A DNA stretch of 64,000 nucleotides, taken from the NCBI GenBank assembly GCA_024138025.1, contig JAMXBD010000171.1:1302001-1366000 (forward strand), read 5' to 3'. Origin of the DNA: Combretum micranthum (lineage: Eukaryota; Streptophyta; Magnoliopsida; Myrtales; Combretaceae). The position numbers and the translations under genes were made by a program. The notes under the pieces were generated by a model. The model did not search any database. It was given only the letters and a program-made list of their open reading frames with translations, and was not told where the DNA came from. Below, piece after piece: positions 48,800 to 61,958 of this stretch; the stretch's first letter is position 1; the number at the start of each line of letters is the position of its first letter.

Positions 48800-50740
48800 G
48801 GTATTGTGTTACTAATACATCATTTTATTTGAAATATAAAGATACATTAATTCTGTAAGAAAAATTTTAATAAAAATATTCTTCTACAATATCACATTAT
48901 CACCCAGACTTCTGGATCATTTGACATTGACCTAATACTGTTTGAACTTGTTCAGATTATTTAACACCAATAGGCTTAATTAGTGCTGATCATTTCAACC
49001 TTTCCGAATTATTTTGCATTGATAGCCATAAGTAGTCGTGATCATTTTGCATCTTCACATGCTATTTCAATTATGTGCTTCTTTGTTTGAAGAATAGTCC
49101 GAACCTTATGAAAAAATGCCGGAATATTTCATATAAATTCCATGATCTCCTTTGTTTGCTCATATTTAACATGCGTATCATAATTATTGAGACTTCGAGA
49201 AATTCTATGGTTCTGTCATTAATTTTTACGGGACTACTCTCGTCACATCCAACGGTTTATACCATACGCAACCGTGATTAAATCACTAAAATAGTTGATA
49301 TTTCATTTATTATGTTTATTTTAATGGTTAGATTGTTGACTGGACGGTTCCGTCAGTGGGACCGAAGAAGCTCCCTGAAACTTAAGCACAAAGCCTACAT
49401 CATGAATGACATAATTGACAATCTATTTGGACAAATACAAATCCAATATCAATTATATATAGTACGTGAGTGATAGAGGTAAAGGAAACACAAAAAGAAA
49501 AAAGATAAATAAAGAAAAACACAAGTAAAACCCATTCCATGCCGTCTTTAAGCTAGAAATATATATGATTCTACTATATATATTTACACAAATAATTTCA
49601 TGTTTAACAACTCTAATTGAAATTAATTACTTATTTAAGGTCAAAATAAAAATAATTACTAATATACAGTTGTAAAATTACGTGTATAAATCAGGATATA
49701 AAAATATACGATGTACCATATATTACGTGTTGTAGTCGAGATATTAGTATAAATATCGCATTTTTAATACGAGATTTGTACGCAAATAAAAATATTAAAA
49801 TCACGATATGTGATTAACTCTTATAACACGATTATTAATCATGATATAACAATGGTATATAAACATCATATCCTGTGTTATTCTCATGATTTATGTGCAA
49901 ATTATCATATCTTGTTTATTAAAAGTGATTTTGCTATAATATATTGATAATTGATTTCATCGGAGTTGCATATTGATAGCATTTTTCCACAAAAACCTTA
50001 GATGTGTATTTATCTCTATATTTACATATATGTTTTTTTTACATAAAGAGTAATCTAAACATGACCTAAGAGTACCGACTACGAAGCGTGTATCATCTTG
50101 TCCACATTTTCCTAATTTTATCTATCCTTGGCAGAACTTGTCCCCGAAAAGAAGGGATATCAAAACCTCAATTTGGTATTATTTTAAGGAAAAAACAAAT
50201 TAAAAAAAAAAAACAAAACGGAAAAAAGTGAAAATAGAAAATTAACCGACAACTCTGCAATTTTGGGCTTGAAAAGCAAAATCGTGGGTAGATAAACATA
50301 AATGTCGCAGATAAAGGTTAAAGCAGATCCTTTTTACCCCAGATACAACACAATTACATTGAATTATATATAGATACTGTGCGACTCAATTTGTCGATCT
50401 ACCTTAAATTTATTGACATAAATATTAACTATATAAAAATAATTTTATAAATACCGTATCAAAATCACATCTTTTATATATATATATATATATATATAAT
50501 ATTTTATATATTCATAATGCAATGTAAAAATAATATATACTTTTAGAAATAAAAGGAATACGATTTAAATTTATTTAGGAAATCGCATATATCATCTGTA
50601 ATTTTTATGTTTTTCTTTTTAATAAATTTTATATGCAATTTTATACTTTTCAAAAACGTACTCTTGCTATGTTTATAATAATGTTAATTAATTTTTTTAT
50701 AAATTTATAATATGATAATTAATTTTCAACAATAAATTAT
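48800..50740. other. AT-rich intergenic region
   Basis: No gene recognised; the open frame at 49075-49281 matches nothing I know. Between 49560 and 49960 are repeated ATCATATC/ACGATAT-type words. The stretch at 49600-49660 resembles 24480-24560 (TTTAAGGTCA then AAAATAATT), perhaps fragments of one repeat family. A TA microsatellite lies at 50475-50498. Confidence 0.35.
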
Positions 50741-50851
50741 ATGTCGGTGAAATATGTGTTACATCTTATACGGTGCAGTTGCATGACATGTAATAATGAA
50801 GACAGAGAAACAATTGCACGAGGACATGGAAAATTACAGCAGGAACCTTAC

Positions 50852-51000
50852 CTTGAAATGAACGGGGTACATTGTGGACCGATGGCGGTGTCTTCCATCT
50901 TTCCCTTGAAATTTTTAGGACCGTATGGTGGGCATGGTTGTGCTCCTCCTGACGACGGACCCAAATTATTATTGGAAGAGATGATGAGCAAGTCGCATTC
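50852..51000 (-). other. Exon-like GC island, product unknown
   Basis: This ~150-bp stretch is far richer in G and C than its flanks. On the minus strand it ends at a good donor-like TTCAAG|GTAAGG (50852|50851). One frame is open from near 51010 and contains LGPSSGGAQPCPPYGPKNF followed by KGKMEDTAIGPQC; another frame is open with an ATG at 51002. The plus strand is open as well (50741-51082). I do not recognise any of these products. It could be one exon of a small secreted protein or a GC-rich piece of an unknown transposon. Confidence 0.25.
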
Positions 51001-51011
51001 ATTATTAATTA

Positions 51012-51421
51012 GGGAAAATTATAAAAACATGGTCTGTATTTTGATACTTTTATATACAAGTGACATGAGTTTTAATTTTTAACAAATAAATTACTTATGT
51101 CTTGTATTTTTGCAAAAAAAAAAAAAAAAAAGAAAGAAAGAAAGTGACTTGGTTTTTGTTTTTTGACAAATATATGATCTATGTTTTCACATGTCTCCTG
51201 TCAATTATTAACAAAAAACATAGCTCATAATTTCTATAAAAAAAAAAAAACTCAAGCTATTTTTTTTGCAAAAGTGCAAAACACAGCAATATATTTATCC
51301 AAAAAAATCTAGATTACTTGTTTACCAAAATGTCAAAACATAAGTTATGTATTTATCAAAAATCAAAACGCTTGTCACTTATTTGTAAAAGCACAAAAAC
51401 ACGTCTTATTTTTGTGATTCG
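51012..51421. mobile_element. MITE with long terminal inverted repeats
   Basis: The left ~100 bp and the complement of the right ~100 bp align throughout. Examples are AAAACATGGTCTGTATTTT with AAGACGTGTTTTTGTGCTTT, then ACAAGTGACATGAGTTTTAA with ATAAGTGACAAGCGTTTTGA, then AATTACTTATGTCTTG with CATAACTTATGTTTTG. The interior holds two poly-A runs (51113-51132 and 51240-51250) and (GAAA)n. Long imperfect TIRs without coding sequence suggest a Mutator-type MITE or foldback element. Confidence 0.6.
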
Positions 51422-51982
51422 TGGTTAGTACATATACCTTTCCCTAGATATCTCCTTAGATTTGACCCTCCCCGACTCGTTTAGTGGACTCGGCAAGCTT
51501 AAGGACTCGTGGACCAATAAAAAAATAAAAAAATAAAAAATGAAAAAAATATATCTAAGTTAAAATAATAGAAAAATTAAATAAAGTAAAAAACAATTAA
51601 TATTTAGATTAGGGAATAGAAAATATTAATTATCTATTCACAATATTTAATGCATTGTTAATAACAACACATATAATAAATAACTTAAAACCACTATGTC
51701 CTATACTTTATATAGAATTTCACTAAAAGAAAAGTCTCACTTCTAAACAATGTGTGACTTCTTTTTCTTTTGTAGACCACTCTCTTTTCACATTGTAATT
51801 CTAGTCTCACGTTATTTATATTTCAACTTAATCGAGACATGCTTATCTGTAAATAATTGCACATCTCTAATAGTATTGTAAAAATATTAGTTAAAAAGTA
51901 GTATATTTTAAGCCCATTTTATATATTAAAAGTTTAAAATTTTATAATTTCTATTTAATTTTTTTATTTATTTTTCTTTAAA

Positions 51983-52125
51983 TGGGGGTGGGTCGAAACT
52001 GTTCTAACTCATCCCGAGACCTAGTGGGTTCATGGGTTGGACCTGCCCCACCCCTTCATGGAACAGTTTCAGGTCTTAGAGAATTAGACTTAGACCCGCT
52101 ACTTCGAACCCAACCCACCCATGTG
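51983..52125. repeat. GGGTGGGTC/GACCC-rich inverted block
   Basis: GGGGTGGGTCGAAACTGTTC at the left and GAACAGTTTC then CCCAACCCACCC to the right make an imperfect inverted structure. The sequence resembles the subterminal part of the hAT-like element at 47350-48799, so it may be a relic of the same family. Confidence 0.35.
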
Positions 52126-55100
52126 ATGTCTACCTTTCCTTCTATTGGAATTATTGTCTTTATCTATACTATTGCCTTGGCTACTAACTAATAGTGGACC
52201 ATTCAATGGAAGGGTTGCTCTTATTGGCTGTACAAAACACATAACTAAAGATAAAAATAACAAATTAGTAGGAGATGAAATCGACACATTTTTTACATGA
52301 AAAATTTAAATTTTGGGTAAAAATATCAAAGCATAAGTTTAGAGTTCTTTCAATAAAAGAACAATATTACTATTCACAATCAAGTCCCACTCAATTTCTA
52401 CACTACTCTCATAACTCAACTATATAAAATAAAGGTATACACACACATACACACAAACTCTAATGATAACTTATTATAGTAAACAATTTCCACTATGAGT
52501 AAGCATAAAAGCAGTGACTAATCTTAGCATATGCTATTTGGCTAACCTTCATAGACGTTTATGCCTGTCTATGTATGTTCTATGTAAATTTAAGGTGAAA
52601 TTCGACATATTTTTATATTGGATTGACTACATATGCTTGAGCTCCACTAGGCTATAGCTCATAATGTTTAGTCGCGCCAACTGCTTCCCTTTAGACTTAC
52701 CATCATACGACTAGAGAACATCGGTACTTTACTCTGAAATTCATGTCTAGCTATGTACTTCCTCGACACAGATAACATTTCCTCACTTACACTAGTGAGA
52801 ATACCGTGAGAGATGTCCTTAAGGGCTTCCTTTCCTCTAAGCTCTCTTTACCATAAGACTTAGTAGAACAATATCCACATGAAGTAAAATAAAATTTTGT
52901 TACCTTTTCTAACTTGCATCTTTCCTTTGTAGTCACTAAGTCTATTACGAACAAGATTCTCTATACTATAATCAATAATTGTAATAGAATTAAGAATTAT
53001 AATTCCTTCTAATGGAAATGAGTTATTGGATCACCACTAAATCAACATAAGAGAACTCCATAAAATATATCTCATTTTACCCTAGTAATGCAGGTGAATG
53101 TTTCATATATCTAACATAGTATCTAGTCCTTTTTAGGCTATAATATAGACTCCATTTACAATAAAAATCTATAAACTTTTCCTACTGCTCCTTTTACAAA
53201 AGTAAAACACACAATCTATAAACTACAACCAATATCTATTGTAGCATTTGTTGAATGCATTGCGAATTTATAATATCCAATATAACGATCTCTTTTATCT
53301 ATATTAGGTGAAGAATATTATACATCTATTACCTTAATTACCATTGCATCTACAAATGTTTCATTTTTGCTTTTTAGGCATTCTGTCCTCATGTGACTCA
53401 TTTGTTTAGAGTCAAGGCAAATCTGGCCTGTAAGTATAGACTCGCCACTAGTCTTGAGTAACTTTGGGCATCAATCAATCCCTAACAACTAAAAATTCAT
53501 GACTATATTACTAATAAATCTCCTCATGTGATTGGATTAGCCTTTTATAAAATATTTATTCATATTTTACATTAATGATAAAGTATTTTTTTCTATAGAT
53601 TATAGTCTTCATTAATCCACAATTAAAGAGAGTATAATACATAACAATTTCATCTCATAGTCCTTATTTTCCAAATTCATTGTTGAAATCTTCAAATAAC
53701 TAAATAAGGAATATGAACTCATAAATATGTTACATTATCAACGACCCCATATTCATGTGGAGCAAATACGAGCCTAATTTTAGCACTAGTCGATTTGCTC
53801 ATGAATTCTTCGATACAATAACTACAATCTCTTTCGATAACTTACAACCGTCTTTTCTACAAATACCTCTTGGAAAGTAGTATCAATTGAATTTAATCGG
53901 ATTTCCACCACAACCTTCTCATGAGGTTTTCCCATTTAACATTAGCCTTACACTGCTACCAAAACCGAATTTTTCTACTAGTTGGAACAAATTAGACAAA
54001 CCAGAGAAAATAATCAATAGGAGAAAAAAAATGGAAAGGAAACTTCATATGTGCGTGTACATATAACTCAAAGATCCTAGGTAAGCTATATAGACAAGAC
54101 ATAAACAAATCCACTAAGTGTAAATATAAGTTATAGGTTCTCTTAATCATAAATAAACAATTTAAACAATCAGTCTTATCAAGTATCTACACAATTATCA
54201 TGATTTGATAATACACTATAAAACGTATTTATAGAGAAATGTAAGTGCAACCTCTAACTTTAACTTAACATTGGAAAATAACCTAGGTTGGAATTTATGA
54301 AATTCTAAATAGAAGGCAAGTATAGTTTGCTATGTGTCTATATTAGATATAGACACATAAAGGTACATATATTGCTGATAACTACCTAAGGTAATAATCA
54401 TAATTTCAACATACATATCATAATAGTTCCATCCTTGTGAGATGCGAATATGGTCATCTCCAATAAAGGAAAACTGAACATCAAGTATCATAAATCTAAC
54501 ATCTTGTGACTCAAAATCTACCAAATTGTGCAAATACCTCAAATAGTAACCACTAAGGTCTATGCCTAAAACAACACTACAAATCAACATAACACTAATT
54601 GAAGTCTATATTTTCATAAACCTACATAATAGATTGTATTTCAGTTGGGTACCTATTAAAACTATGTTGTAATAAAAAACATCAATGCTATATCACCATC
54701 ATTTGAACCTGAAAAAGATTAAAGAATGGATTAAAGTAATAAGAATAAGCTTTCTAATCCTATCACAAGAACATAGGCTAATTGGATTCAAGGATTAATT
54801 TCAACATTTCTCATCATCATTTTAGTTGCAAAGATGAATTGCACTTCACTGAAGACTATGGCGGTTATCAAAAAATAATTTTGAAGAGCTCATTGGCCCA
54901 ATAAATAGATTTTTTTCCAAGATTTACATTGTCTTCAACACACCCACATACTCTTTTTCGTGGCAAACACAGTTAAGCACATGCTCGTATTCTTACCAAT
55001 ATACCTTTAATCAACCCATGTTCTTTTACCTAAGTCGTGTTCTTACCCATATTCATTTACAACTCGCATTTTCATCTGTTTCTATTCTATTTTATTTGAA

Positions 55101-55728
55101 TAGGTCATTTTTATGATGCCTATACCCTTAGGTTTGTTAGGGTACTAGTATTTAAGCTCTCTTAACATTATTTTTGGGAAAATATTTTAATGCTATTCCT
55201 TTTTATTTATTAATTTTCTTATTGAGAGTTGCCTCTATGAGCCCTTTCTAGGATGATCGCAAATTGGTATTGATTAGAGAATAATGTAGTTCAAATAAGT
55301 AATAGTGCGTCATATTTGTTATTGGTGTTTTCTTGTATACTTTTATGTTGAAACCCTAAATATAGAGAGCCAAAAACTGTATAAAGATCGTCTTTTTGTT
55401 TAGTGGATGATTTTTGAGTGATTTAATTCCTATTACCGGATCCAGGTCATTTTATAAATTTTTGCTAGGGTAGTTTATATTTATTCCAAGATTTAGGGCA
55501 TATCACAAAGGCTAGTATAGTAATACCACAAGCACGTATGTGTGTATAGGGAGACATACACCGCAACCTCTCCTCCACCTCCCCCTCCCCAAAAAATAAA
55601 AAAAAAGTCATTCAATCACATATAATGACACAAAGTTGATGCAACAACTAACAACTTCATTATCTTTAATTTATGCCTTGTAAATACCATAAGCATAATT
55701 GAGTATCTCGAAGTACAGTTATAGGTAT

Positions 55729-55776
55729 CACACACACACACACACACACACAAATATATATATATATATATATATT
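55729..55776. repeat. Compound (CA)n-(TA)n microsatellite
   Basis: CA dinucleotides from 55729 to 55752 pass directly into AT dinucleotides to 55776. Confidence 0.95.
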
Positions 55777-56538
55777 TATGATGCTAAGTAGTCCTTAGCA
55801 TTTGCGAGTTCATGAGTTGCCTAAATCAACCAAGATAATTTTCAAATTTCGACTTTATAAGGGACAACATCATAATGGATCATTGAGATCTTGTATTAAT
55901 AGCGTTTACTCCCAACCTACCCAATGCAACCACACATAGATAAGAGACAATTATTAGGCCATATACAAAATTAGCTTTATTTATATTGCCATCCTAAGAA
56001 AGTATAACCAATAAGCATGGTATAAAAAAGAGACAAAGATATATATGTAGATTCGTTGAACAATATAAAATAGTTTAAATAATACTAACAAATCACTTTG
56101 AAATAAAGAAATTATGCTTTTGAAATAATTTTTTTTTTAATGATATAAGGCAACGATAAATCTAGAAAAAAGACACCAATAACATTACTCCTTCCAATGG
56201 ATTGATTTGATGATGGATTTATACCACTATTTAATTATATGGTCTCACACCACACTATGAAATAATACAGAAATCTTCTACCTTTTTTTTTTCTTGGTTG
56301 GCATCATTACCCATTTCTTAAAAAGATTCATCATCGAGTCATGAAGAATTGCTTTGAATTGAAATTTTCTTAGCTCTACTAATTTTTGCTCTAATATGGA
56401 ATTTGAAGTGGATGGTGGAAACTTAAAATAAAGAGACAAATTAAAAAATATAGATTTGCAATAACACCATGAAATAGATTTCAATGGTCTCACACCACTT
56501 GTAAAAAGAAGAAAGCCACCACACTCGTTGGGGAAGTA

Positions 56539-56540
<2 letters not shown>

Positions 56541-56599
<59 letters not shown>
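56541..56599. repeat. (TTA)n microsatellite
   Basis: 59 nt of uninterrupted TTA, about 19-20 units. Confidence 0.97.
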
Positions 56600-56600
<1 letters not shown>

Positions 56601-57439
56601 GTTCAACCTATCATCATTCAACATCTATATCTATTACGGACTTTGAATTTGTATTGGACAAAATAATATTTAATATGCTAGAAAACTAAAAAAATTAATA
56701 TCTATAAAGGAATATCAATTCAATCAAACCCTAAAATAATAAAACCTTATCTAATAAAATAAATATAATTACTAAATGGCATCTATCATATCTAACATAA
56801 AATAAAATAAAATAGAAATCTTCCATATTTTCTTTCTTGATCCACATTAGCACGTATTTGGAGGTCGAAAAGGGAGCTCTAGATTCCGTGGGTTCTTTTG
56901 ACCTCCACTGGCTTATCAGCACAACCCTAACACACATTATCGTGAAGCTTTTTGGATTCTTTCTTCAACTTTAATCTAAACGTATTCATCAGACAACCTA
57001 AGTCTCAACTTCCTTAGCACATCACAAAAACAAAGTTTAATCTCAAGATTGAAGATTTGTTGTTAAGAACACCCAATAACTTGTTTATACACATCAAAAC
57101 CTCTCCTTAATCATAAAGTGATCATTGTCCTTAACACGGTTTAGCCGAATTACACTTTCACTTACTCAGATTATCTAAAAATACACCAAAAACTCACTGC
57201 CGTGTGTTTCTTTCGTAGTTACTAATCTAAAAACGACAAATTTCTTCTCAATCTTGTTCAAAACTATCGTAGATGTGATAAAGATAATGAATAATCACTT
57301 ATCATAAACAGCTCACAAAAGTGATTCTAGTTGGAGGACTACCTCATAAAAGGGAAAGTTACATCTGTATTAGGGCTTTTAAGTTTTTGCTTGAATCGTA
57401 CTAGCAAATGATGGTTCAAGCGCTCTGCGTATATAGCAA

Positions 57440-57455
57440 AAAAAAAAAAAAAAAA

Positions 57456-57486
<31 letters not shown>

Positions 57487-57490
57487 AAAA
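57440..57490. repeat. Poly-A / (GAAA)n / (GA)n tract
   Basis: Twenty A residues, then GAAA units, GA units and more A. A similar A-then-GAAA arrangement occurs at 51113-51145. Confidence 0.95.
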
Positions 57491-57849
57491 AAATACAGAG
57501 AGATAACTAGCTGTTTGATAACTATCTAATAAAATAACTGTCATTTAATAGATAAATAAAAGACAATATTTCCCAATTTTAAAATAGTAAAATACTTATT
57601 TGTTCCTAGACTAGAGGTCATAGTGCACTTTTTTGTGATTATCATATGTTTTCTTCTTGATTCATTTTGTATTTATGCTTCATGTGAAATCTTACAAGGG
57701 TCATGCAATATCAAAGGCTATTTTTGGATAGAATTGTTAAAACTAGTATATCCATTTAAAGTTCGAGAAGTGAAAGATCATAAGTAGTTTTAGTATATAA
57801 TGGAAATGAAGCCGCAAATGCTCTAAATTAGAAGGGTTTAGCATGACTC

Positions 57850-59773
57850 GGGATATATATAAACAAATGCGGCTTGCAACTATAGTAGAACTTAGCTTTG
57901 ATTTTTTAGCCCATAAAACTTATTTTCTTCCAAATTTACACAATGACCAATGTTTGAAGAATATCCATTTGGAAATCTTAATTGCTTAACCCAATGGCAT
58001 ACTTCTTTTTACAATCTTTTGTTAAGGTATAGGAAGCTTTAGGTTTTAAAACCTTTTCATTTTCTTCTATTAACTCCAACTCTGAACGTCTAGACATTAT
58101 CTTTTGTTTTTCCTTTAATGTCCATCACTGTATTAAATAGATTCTCGAAGACATTCTTTTCAGTATGCATGGCATCCAAGTTATGATGAAAGAGATTTGT
58201 ATGCCAATATGGTAGCTCCCAAAATATACTTTTCTTCACCCAATTGTGTCTCTCTGAATCCAAAAGTTTTATACTTCTGATGGTGACTCCAAAAGTAATA
58301 TTAAGGAGTGCACATACTCGTCTCAAAATTTCTTCTCCAAAGAGTCGAGGGTAGCAAATCTTTTTCAATTCGACCATTTTATAATTTATCTTTTTATTTT
58401 CTATATGGATCACTAAGAGGTAGAAACTATCGATGACAATAAAAAAAGGAAGCTTTCCTACCATGCTTCGAGCTAAAAGATTTAGTACGCTCCATGCAAT
58501 AATGACATGCTAGCTTCCCATGAGTACTTTGTCCAGACAACATTGCATAAGCAGAAAAGTCACTGATTGTCCATAGTAAAGCAACTTCCAATAGGAGATT
58601 TTGTTTTCGATGAGCATCATAAGCTGTGATTCCATCTGTCCATGGTAATTTTAGCTCATCAATTAATGGTCGTAGAAATACATCAACGTTTTTTCCTGGA
58701 TTTTTAGGACTAGGGATGACCACAGCTAAAAACATAGAAGATTGCTTCATGTGTAACCATGGAGGCAAATATATATTGTAATAATAATTGGCCAACATGA
58801 CTAAGGAGTAGCTGACTGACTGAAATGATTGAATCCATCCGTGCGTAAAATAATGCACACATTTGTAGGTTTAACTGCAAATGAATGATGCATTTGATCA
58901 AAGTGCGTCCATGCCTCACAATCATTAGGATGGAAAACTATACCTTCTAATGTATGATTGTATGCATGCCATATCATAAACTCATCAGTTTTTTCAGACA
59001 TATTGAGCCTTTAGAGTCTTGGAGCAAGTCGTAAGTAGCGTAGCACTTTATATGGTATATTCTTTTGCTTACCTTCAGCTGACCTTTTTGGTTTGAAACG
59101 AGGATGTCCACCAATTGGACAAGCAATTTTATTTTCATACTCTTTATAAAACAATATGCACATGTTGATGCACGAGTCGATCTTCTCATATCCAAGTTTT
59201 GTCATTAACTTCTTGCAAGTATAATATCTATCCACTAATTTCTGATCCTCCGACAACATAGTTTTGATTATTGATATAAAGCGATCAAAAGATGCCTCAC
59301 TCATGTTATACTCTGATTTAAGATTTAAAAGTTGTGACACAGTAGAAATATATGTTTGCTTTTTGCAACCCTCCCATAATGGTTCATCAGCATCCTTTAA
59401 CATAGCAAAATCTCCATAGACTTGGGATTTGGTGTATGATCTTCAATCTCATCATCAAGACAATCATAATGGAGACCCACGTCATCTATTACCATTCTTT
59501 TGTAGGGGTTAACATCATCATCCACACTTCTTGAAGATTCCCCTAAGTTTACTTCAACATCTATTCCGTAAGGCTCCCTTTGTGCATACCACCATATGTA
59601 TTTCTTATCAAAACCCTTTGAGCAAAATGAAATTTCACTTCATCTTGATTGATATATTTCTTATTTTTGCACTTCGAACATGGGTATCTAATCTTGTTTT
59701 GAGAAATAGCTTCTGTTTGAGAGAATACAAAGTTAAGAAATGATTCAACTCCATTAACAAAATCTTCAGTCAT
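57850..59773 (-). pseudogene. CACTA (En/Spm) TNP2-type transposase, decayed
   Basis: N to C on the minus strand. A transposase-associated zinc-binding domain lies at 59773-59560 (IRYPCSKCKNKKYINQDEV). A linker at 59500-59400 gives VIDDVGLHYDCLDDEIED. Then come DADEPLWEGCKKQTYISTVS and DSCINMCILFYKEYENKIAC (59403-59011), then SEKTDEFMIWHAYNHTLEGI and LRTDGFNHF (59001-58801). Next are NLPPWLHMKQSSMFLAVVIP and LPWTDGITAYDA to HGKLACHYCMERTKSFSSKH (58858-58430). The series ends with LPYWHTNLFHHNLDAMHTEK and NVFENLFNTVMDIKGKTKDN (58464-58090) and a trace of the following segment to about 57850. This is the conserved order of PF13963 plus PF02992. The active enzyme cuts CACTA termini; here at least four frame changes and stops break it. 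The conserved DDE-bearing region is present in pieces. Element termini were not found. Confidence 0.92.
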
Positions 59774-60981
59774 GTGACCATTCCTATTAAATCAACAATA
59801 CATCCAACTACAATCAAATGCCATATTTTCTGCATTGTATTAAATGAACATATATTTAAATAAGGATTTCAGACCATATCATCATACAAATTCCTAAGAA
59901 AAATTTAAACCATATCATCAATAATTAAATTTAGTGGCCATAAGAAAATTTTACAAATAATATAATGCATATACTCTGGATAGATATTTATTGTAAAAAT
60001 ATATGATGTACTAATGTTAGAAAAGAAAACATATTAGAATGGACAATTCGCAATTCATTTTTCTTTCTACATTTAATACAATAAAAAAATTAACGTATTA
60101 TAATACCAGTTGGATTTATTAAATTTTTCTTCCTACATTTAATACAATCACAATTTTATATAACATCATCCAATTTGGGATTTCAATCATCATAACTTGA
60201 GGCTTTTCAAACGGTAATCACAATTTAATATATATAAATGTGAATACACACATATATATATACACATATGTTCAATATTTTCTCAAAAAAAAAAAAAAAA
60301 GTGTTCAGCTGTTCAACATGAAAAAATGAATAATTATTGTGAATCAACTATATTATCCTTAAAAACAGTGCAAGGCTCATGAAAGAATAATATTTAATTA
60401 AATTAGACTATTTGTTACCCGAAAACGAGTGCCACAAACCAAAGCAAAAAATGGCTCAATCCTAAAAAATCTGTCCATCTCTTTTTCAAGTTCCTAAATA
60501 GCTAATTTTCTCTTAATAAAGGTGTAGTGGATGTTAAAAAGATGACTAAATTAAAACTAGAGAACTCTATTTTTATGTTTTAGTATTTAAATATTTATTA
60601 TAATTGATTTTTTTTCCTGCGTTAATATGAGTAAGAGAAAAGTGACCATGCAAGCATATGAAAGCAGAAACTATAGACGACTCATATACTATTATGTTTT
60701 TTATATTGTATGGCAGGTATGCTTCTCAATTTGCAATATTGTAGATGTAATAAATATATAATAGAAACATATAATAATATTTATTTCTTTTAATATTATA
60801 TTATTAATACATTGTACATGTAATAATTACTTAGGAAAATAATATATTTAAAATTATTTTTATACTAAATTACTTACTATGTTGATTAATATACTTAAAA
60901 TAATACATATTTACAATATCATATGTTATAAATATATAATGAAACATATATTATGGATTATTTTCTTGATATTTCTTATTT

Positions 60982-61218
60982 GGAGTAATACCTAATTTGG
61001 TACCTGAACTTTGACGAAACGATCAATTATTTACCTAAACTTTAGTTCAACTTCGCACACCATTGAACTTTTTTGCTCCTATTACTTCAAGACACAATAA
61101 AAAGATGAGGTAGTATTTAAGAGCACAGAAAGTTCAATTAGATATGAAATTAGACTTTCAAAGTTCATGTACCTAATTGATTCATTAAAGTTAGGTAACA
61201 AATTGAGCATTTTCCCTA
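60982..61218. mobile_element. Small MITE with ~45-bp inverted ends
   Basis: The left end reads CCTAATTTGGTACCTGAACT then TTGACGAAACGATCAATT; the complement of the right end reads GCTCAATTTGTTACCTAACT then TTAATGAATCAATT. Both flanks share CTTATT, a possible part of a target duplication. A related half-element lies at about 36150-36226. Confidence 0.6.
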
Positions 61219-61455
61219 CTTATTCTAGATAATATTTAATACAAGTTTATATGTTACAGCTATATAAGAGAAGATATACAAAAAATTACTTTATTGATAT
61301 CACTTTACAAATACATTGTTTAATATGTAATACTATAGTACACATAATAATTATAATACAACAAAACATATGTTTTGAATTATTTTTCTTAATGTTATAT
61401 TACTGATTTATTGAATAATATTTATGATAAATACATACATAACAACTATGAAAGA

Positions 61456-61463
<8 letters not shown>

Positions 61464-61486
<23 letters not shown>

Positions 61487-61491
61487 TATAC
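61464..61491. repeat. (AT)n microsatellite
   Basis: Uninterrupted AT dinucleotides after a run of A. Confidence 0.95.
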
Positions 61492-61958
61492 ATGGTAAAA
61501 AATATAACTTCTATTACATTAGATGCGTTGTCTAATAGTAATGTAGTACTTATGTAATAGATACATAATAAAGCATATATTATAAATTAGTATTTTGAGA
61601 GTCAAGTAAACGATATATTATATAATATGTAGGATAAATGAATATTTTATAAGAATGTAAATAGGCTAAATACCAGTGACAGAGAATTTGGGCAAGGTTT
61701 TTCTATATCCTACCTTTTAGCTCGTCTATTATTCTCTTTTCCATCCATGGCGTCTTTGGTAGTTACTCGTTACCGACCATCCCCGGTTTTGCGACGTCCT
61801 CTACTCTTTCCGTTAAAAGGCTGATTGGCTCTGTCCGAGAAAAAACCTTTATAGACCCTTTATCGCTATAGCTAACAGACTGCGTCCGCTTAGGTTTTTC
61901 TTTTGAAAACCATAGTTTGATCCTTTTCTAGGGTTAGGGTTTTTGGATTTTGACGACA

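Larger units (their letters stand above)
52150..57850. other. AT-rich gene-free region with microsatellites
   Basis: No protein or RNA gene recognised in 5.7 kb; open frames (for example 54330-54590 and 56278-56493, minus) are short and match nothing known. 52600-53000 and 53340-53480 have more even composition and may be very old retroelement sequence. CA/TA, TTA and A/GAAA microsatellites are listed separately. Confidence 0.4.
59774..61958. other. AT-rich region between the transposase relic and the MYB gene
   Basis: Contains one MITE (60982-61218) and a TA microsatellite (61464-61491). The last ~250 bases before 61959 are less AT-rich and should hold the MYB promoter and leader; CTTTATAGACCC near 61846 is a weak TATA candidate. 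Nothing else recognised. Confidence 0.4.

Noticed and set aside
55488..55506. Possible LTR end TTTAGGGCATATCACA
   Set aside because: Resembles the LTR end TTTAGGGCGTTACA, but no LTR body or opposite end could be found upstream.
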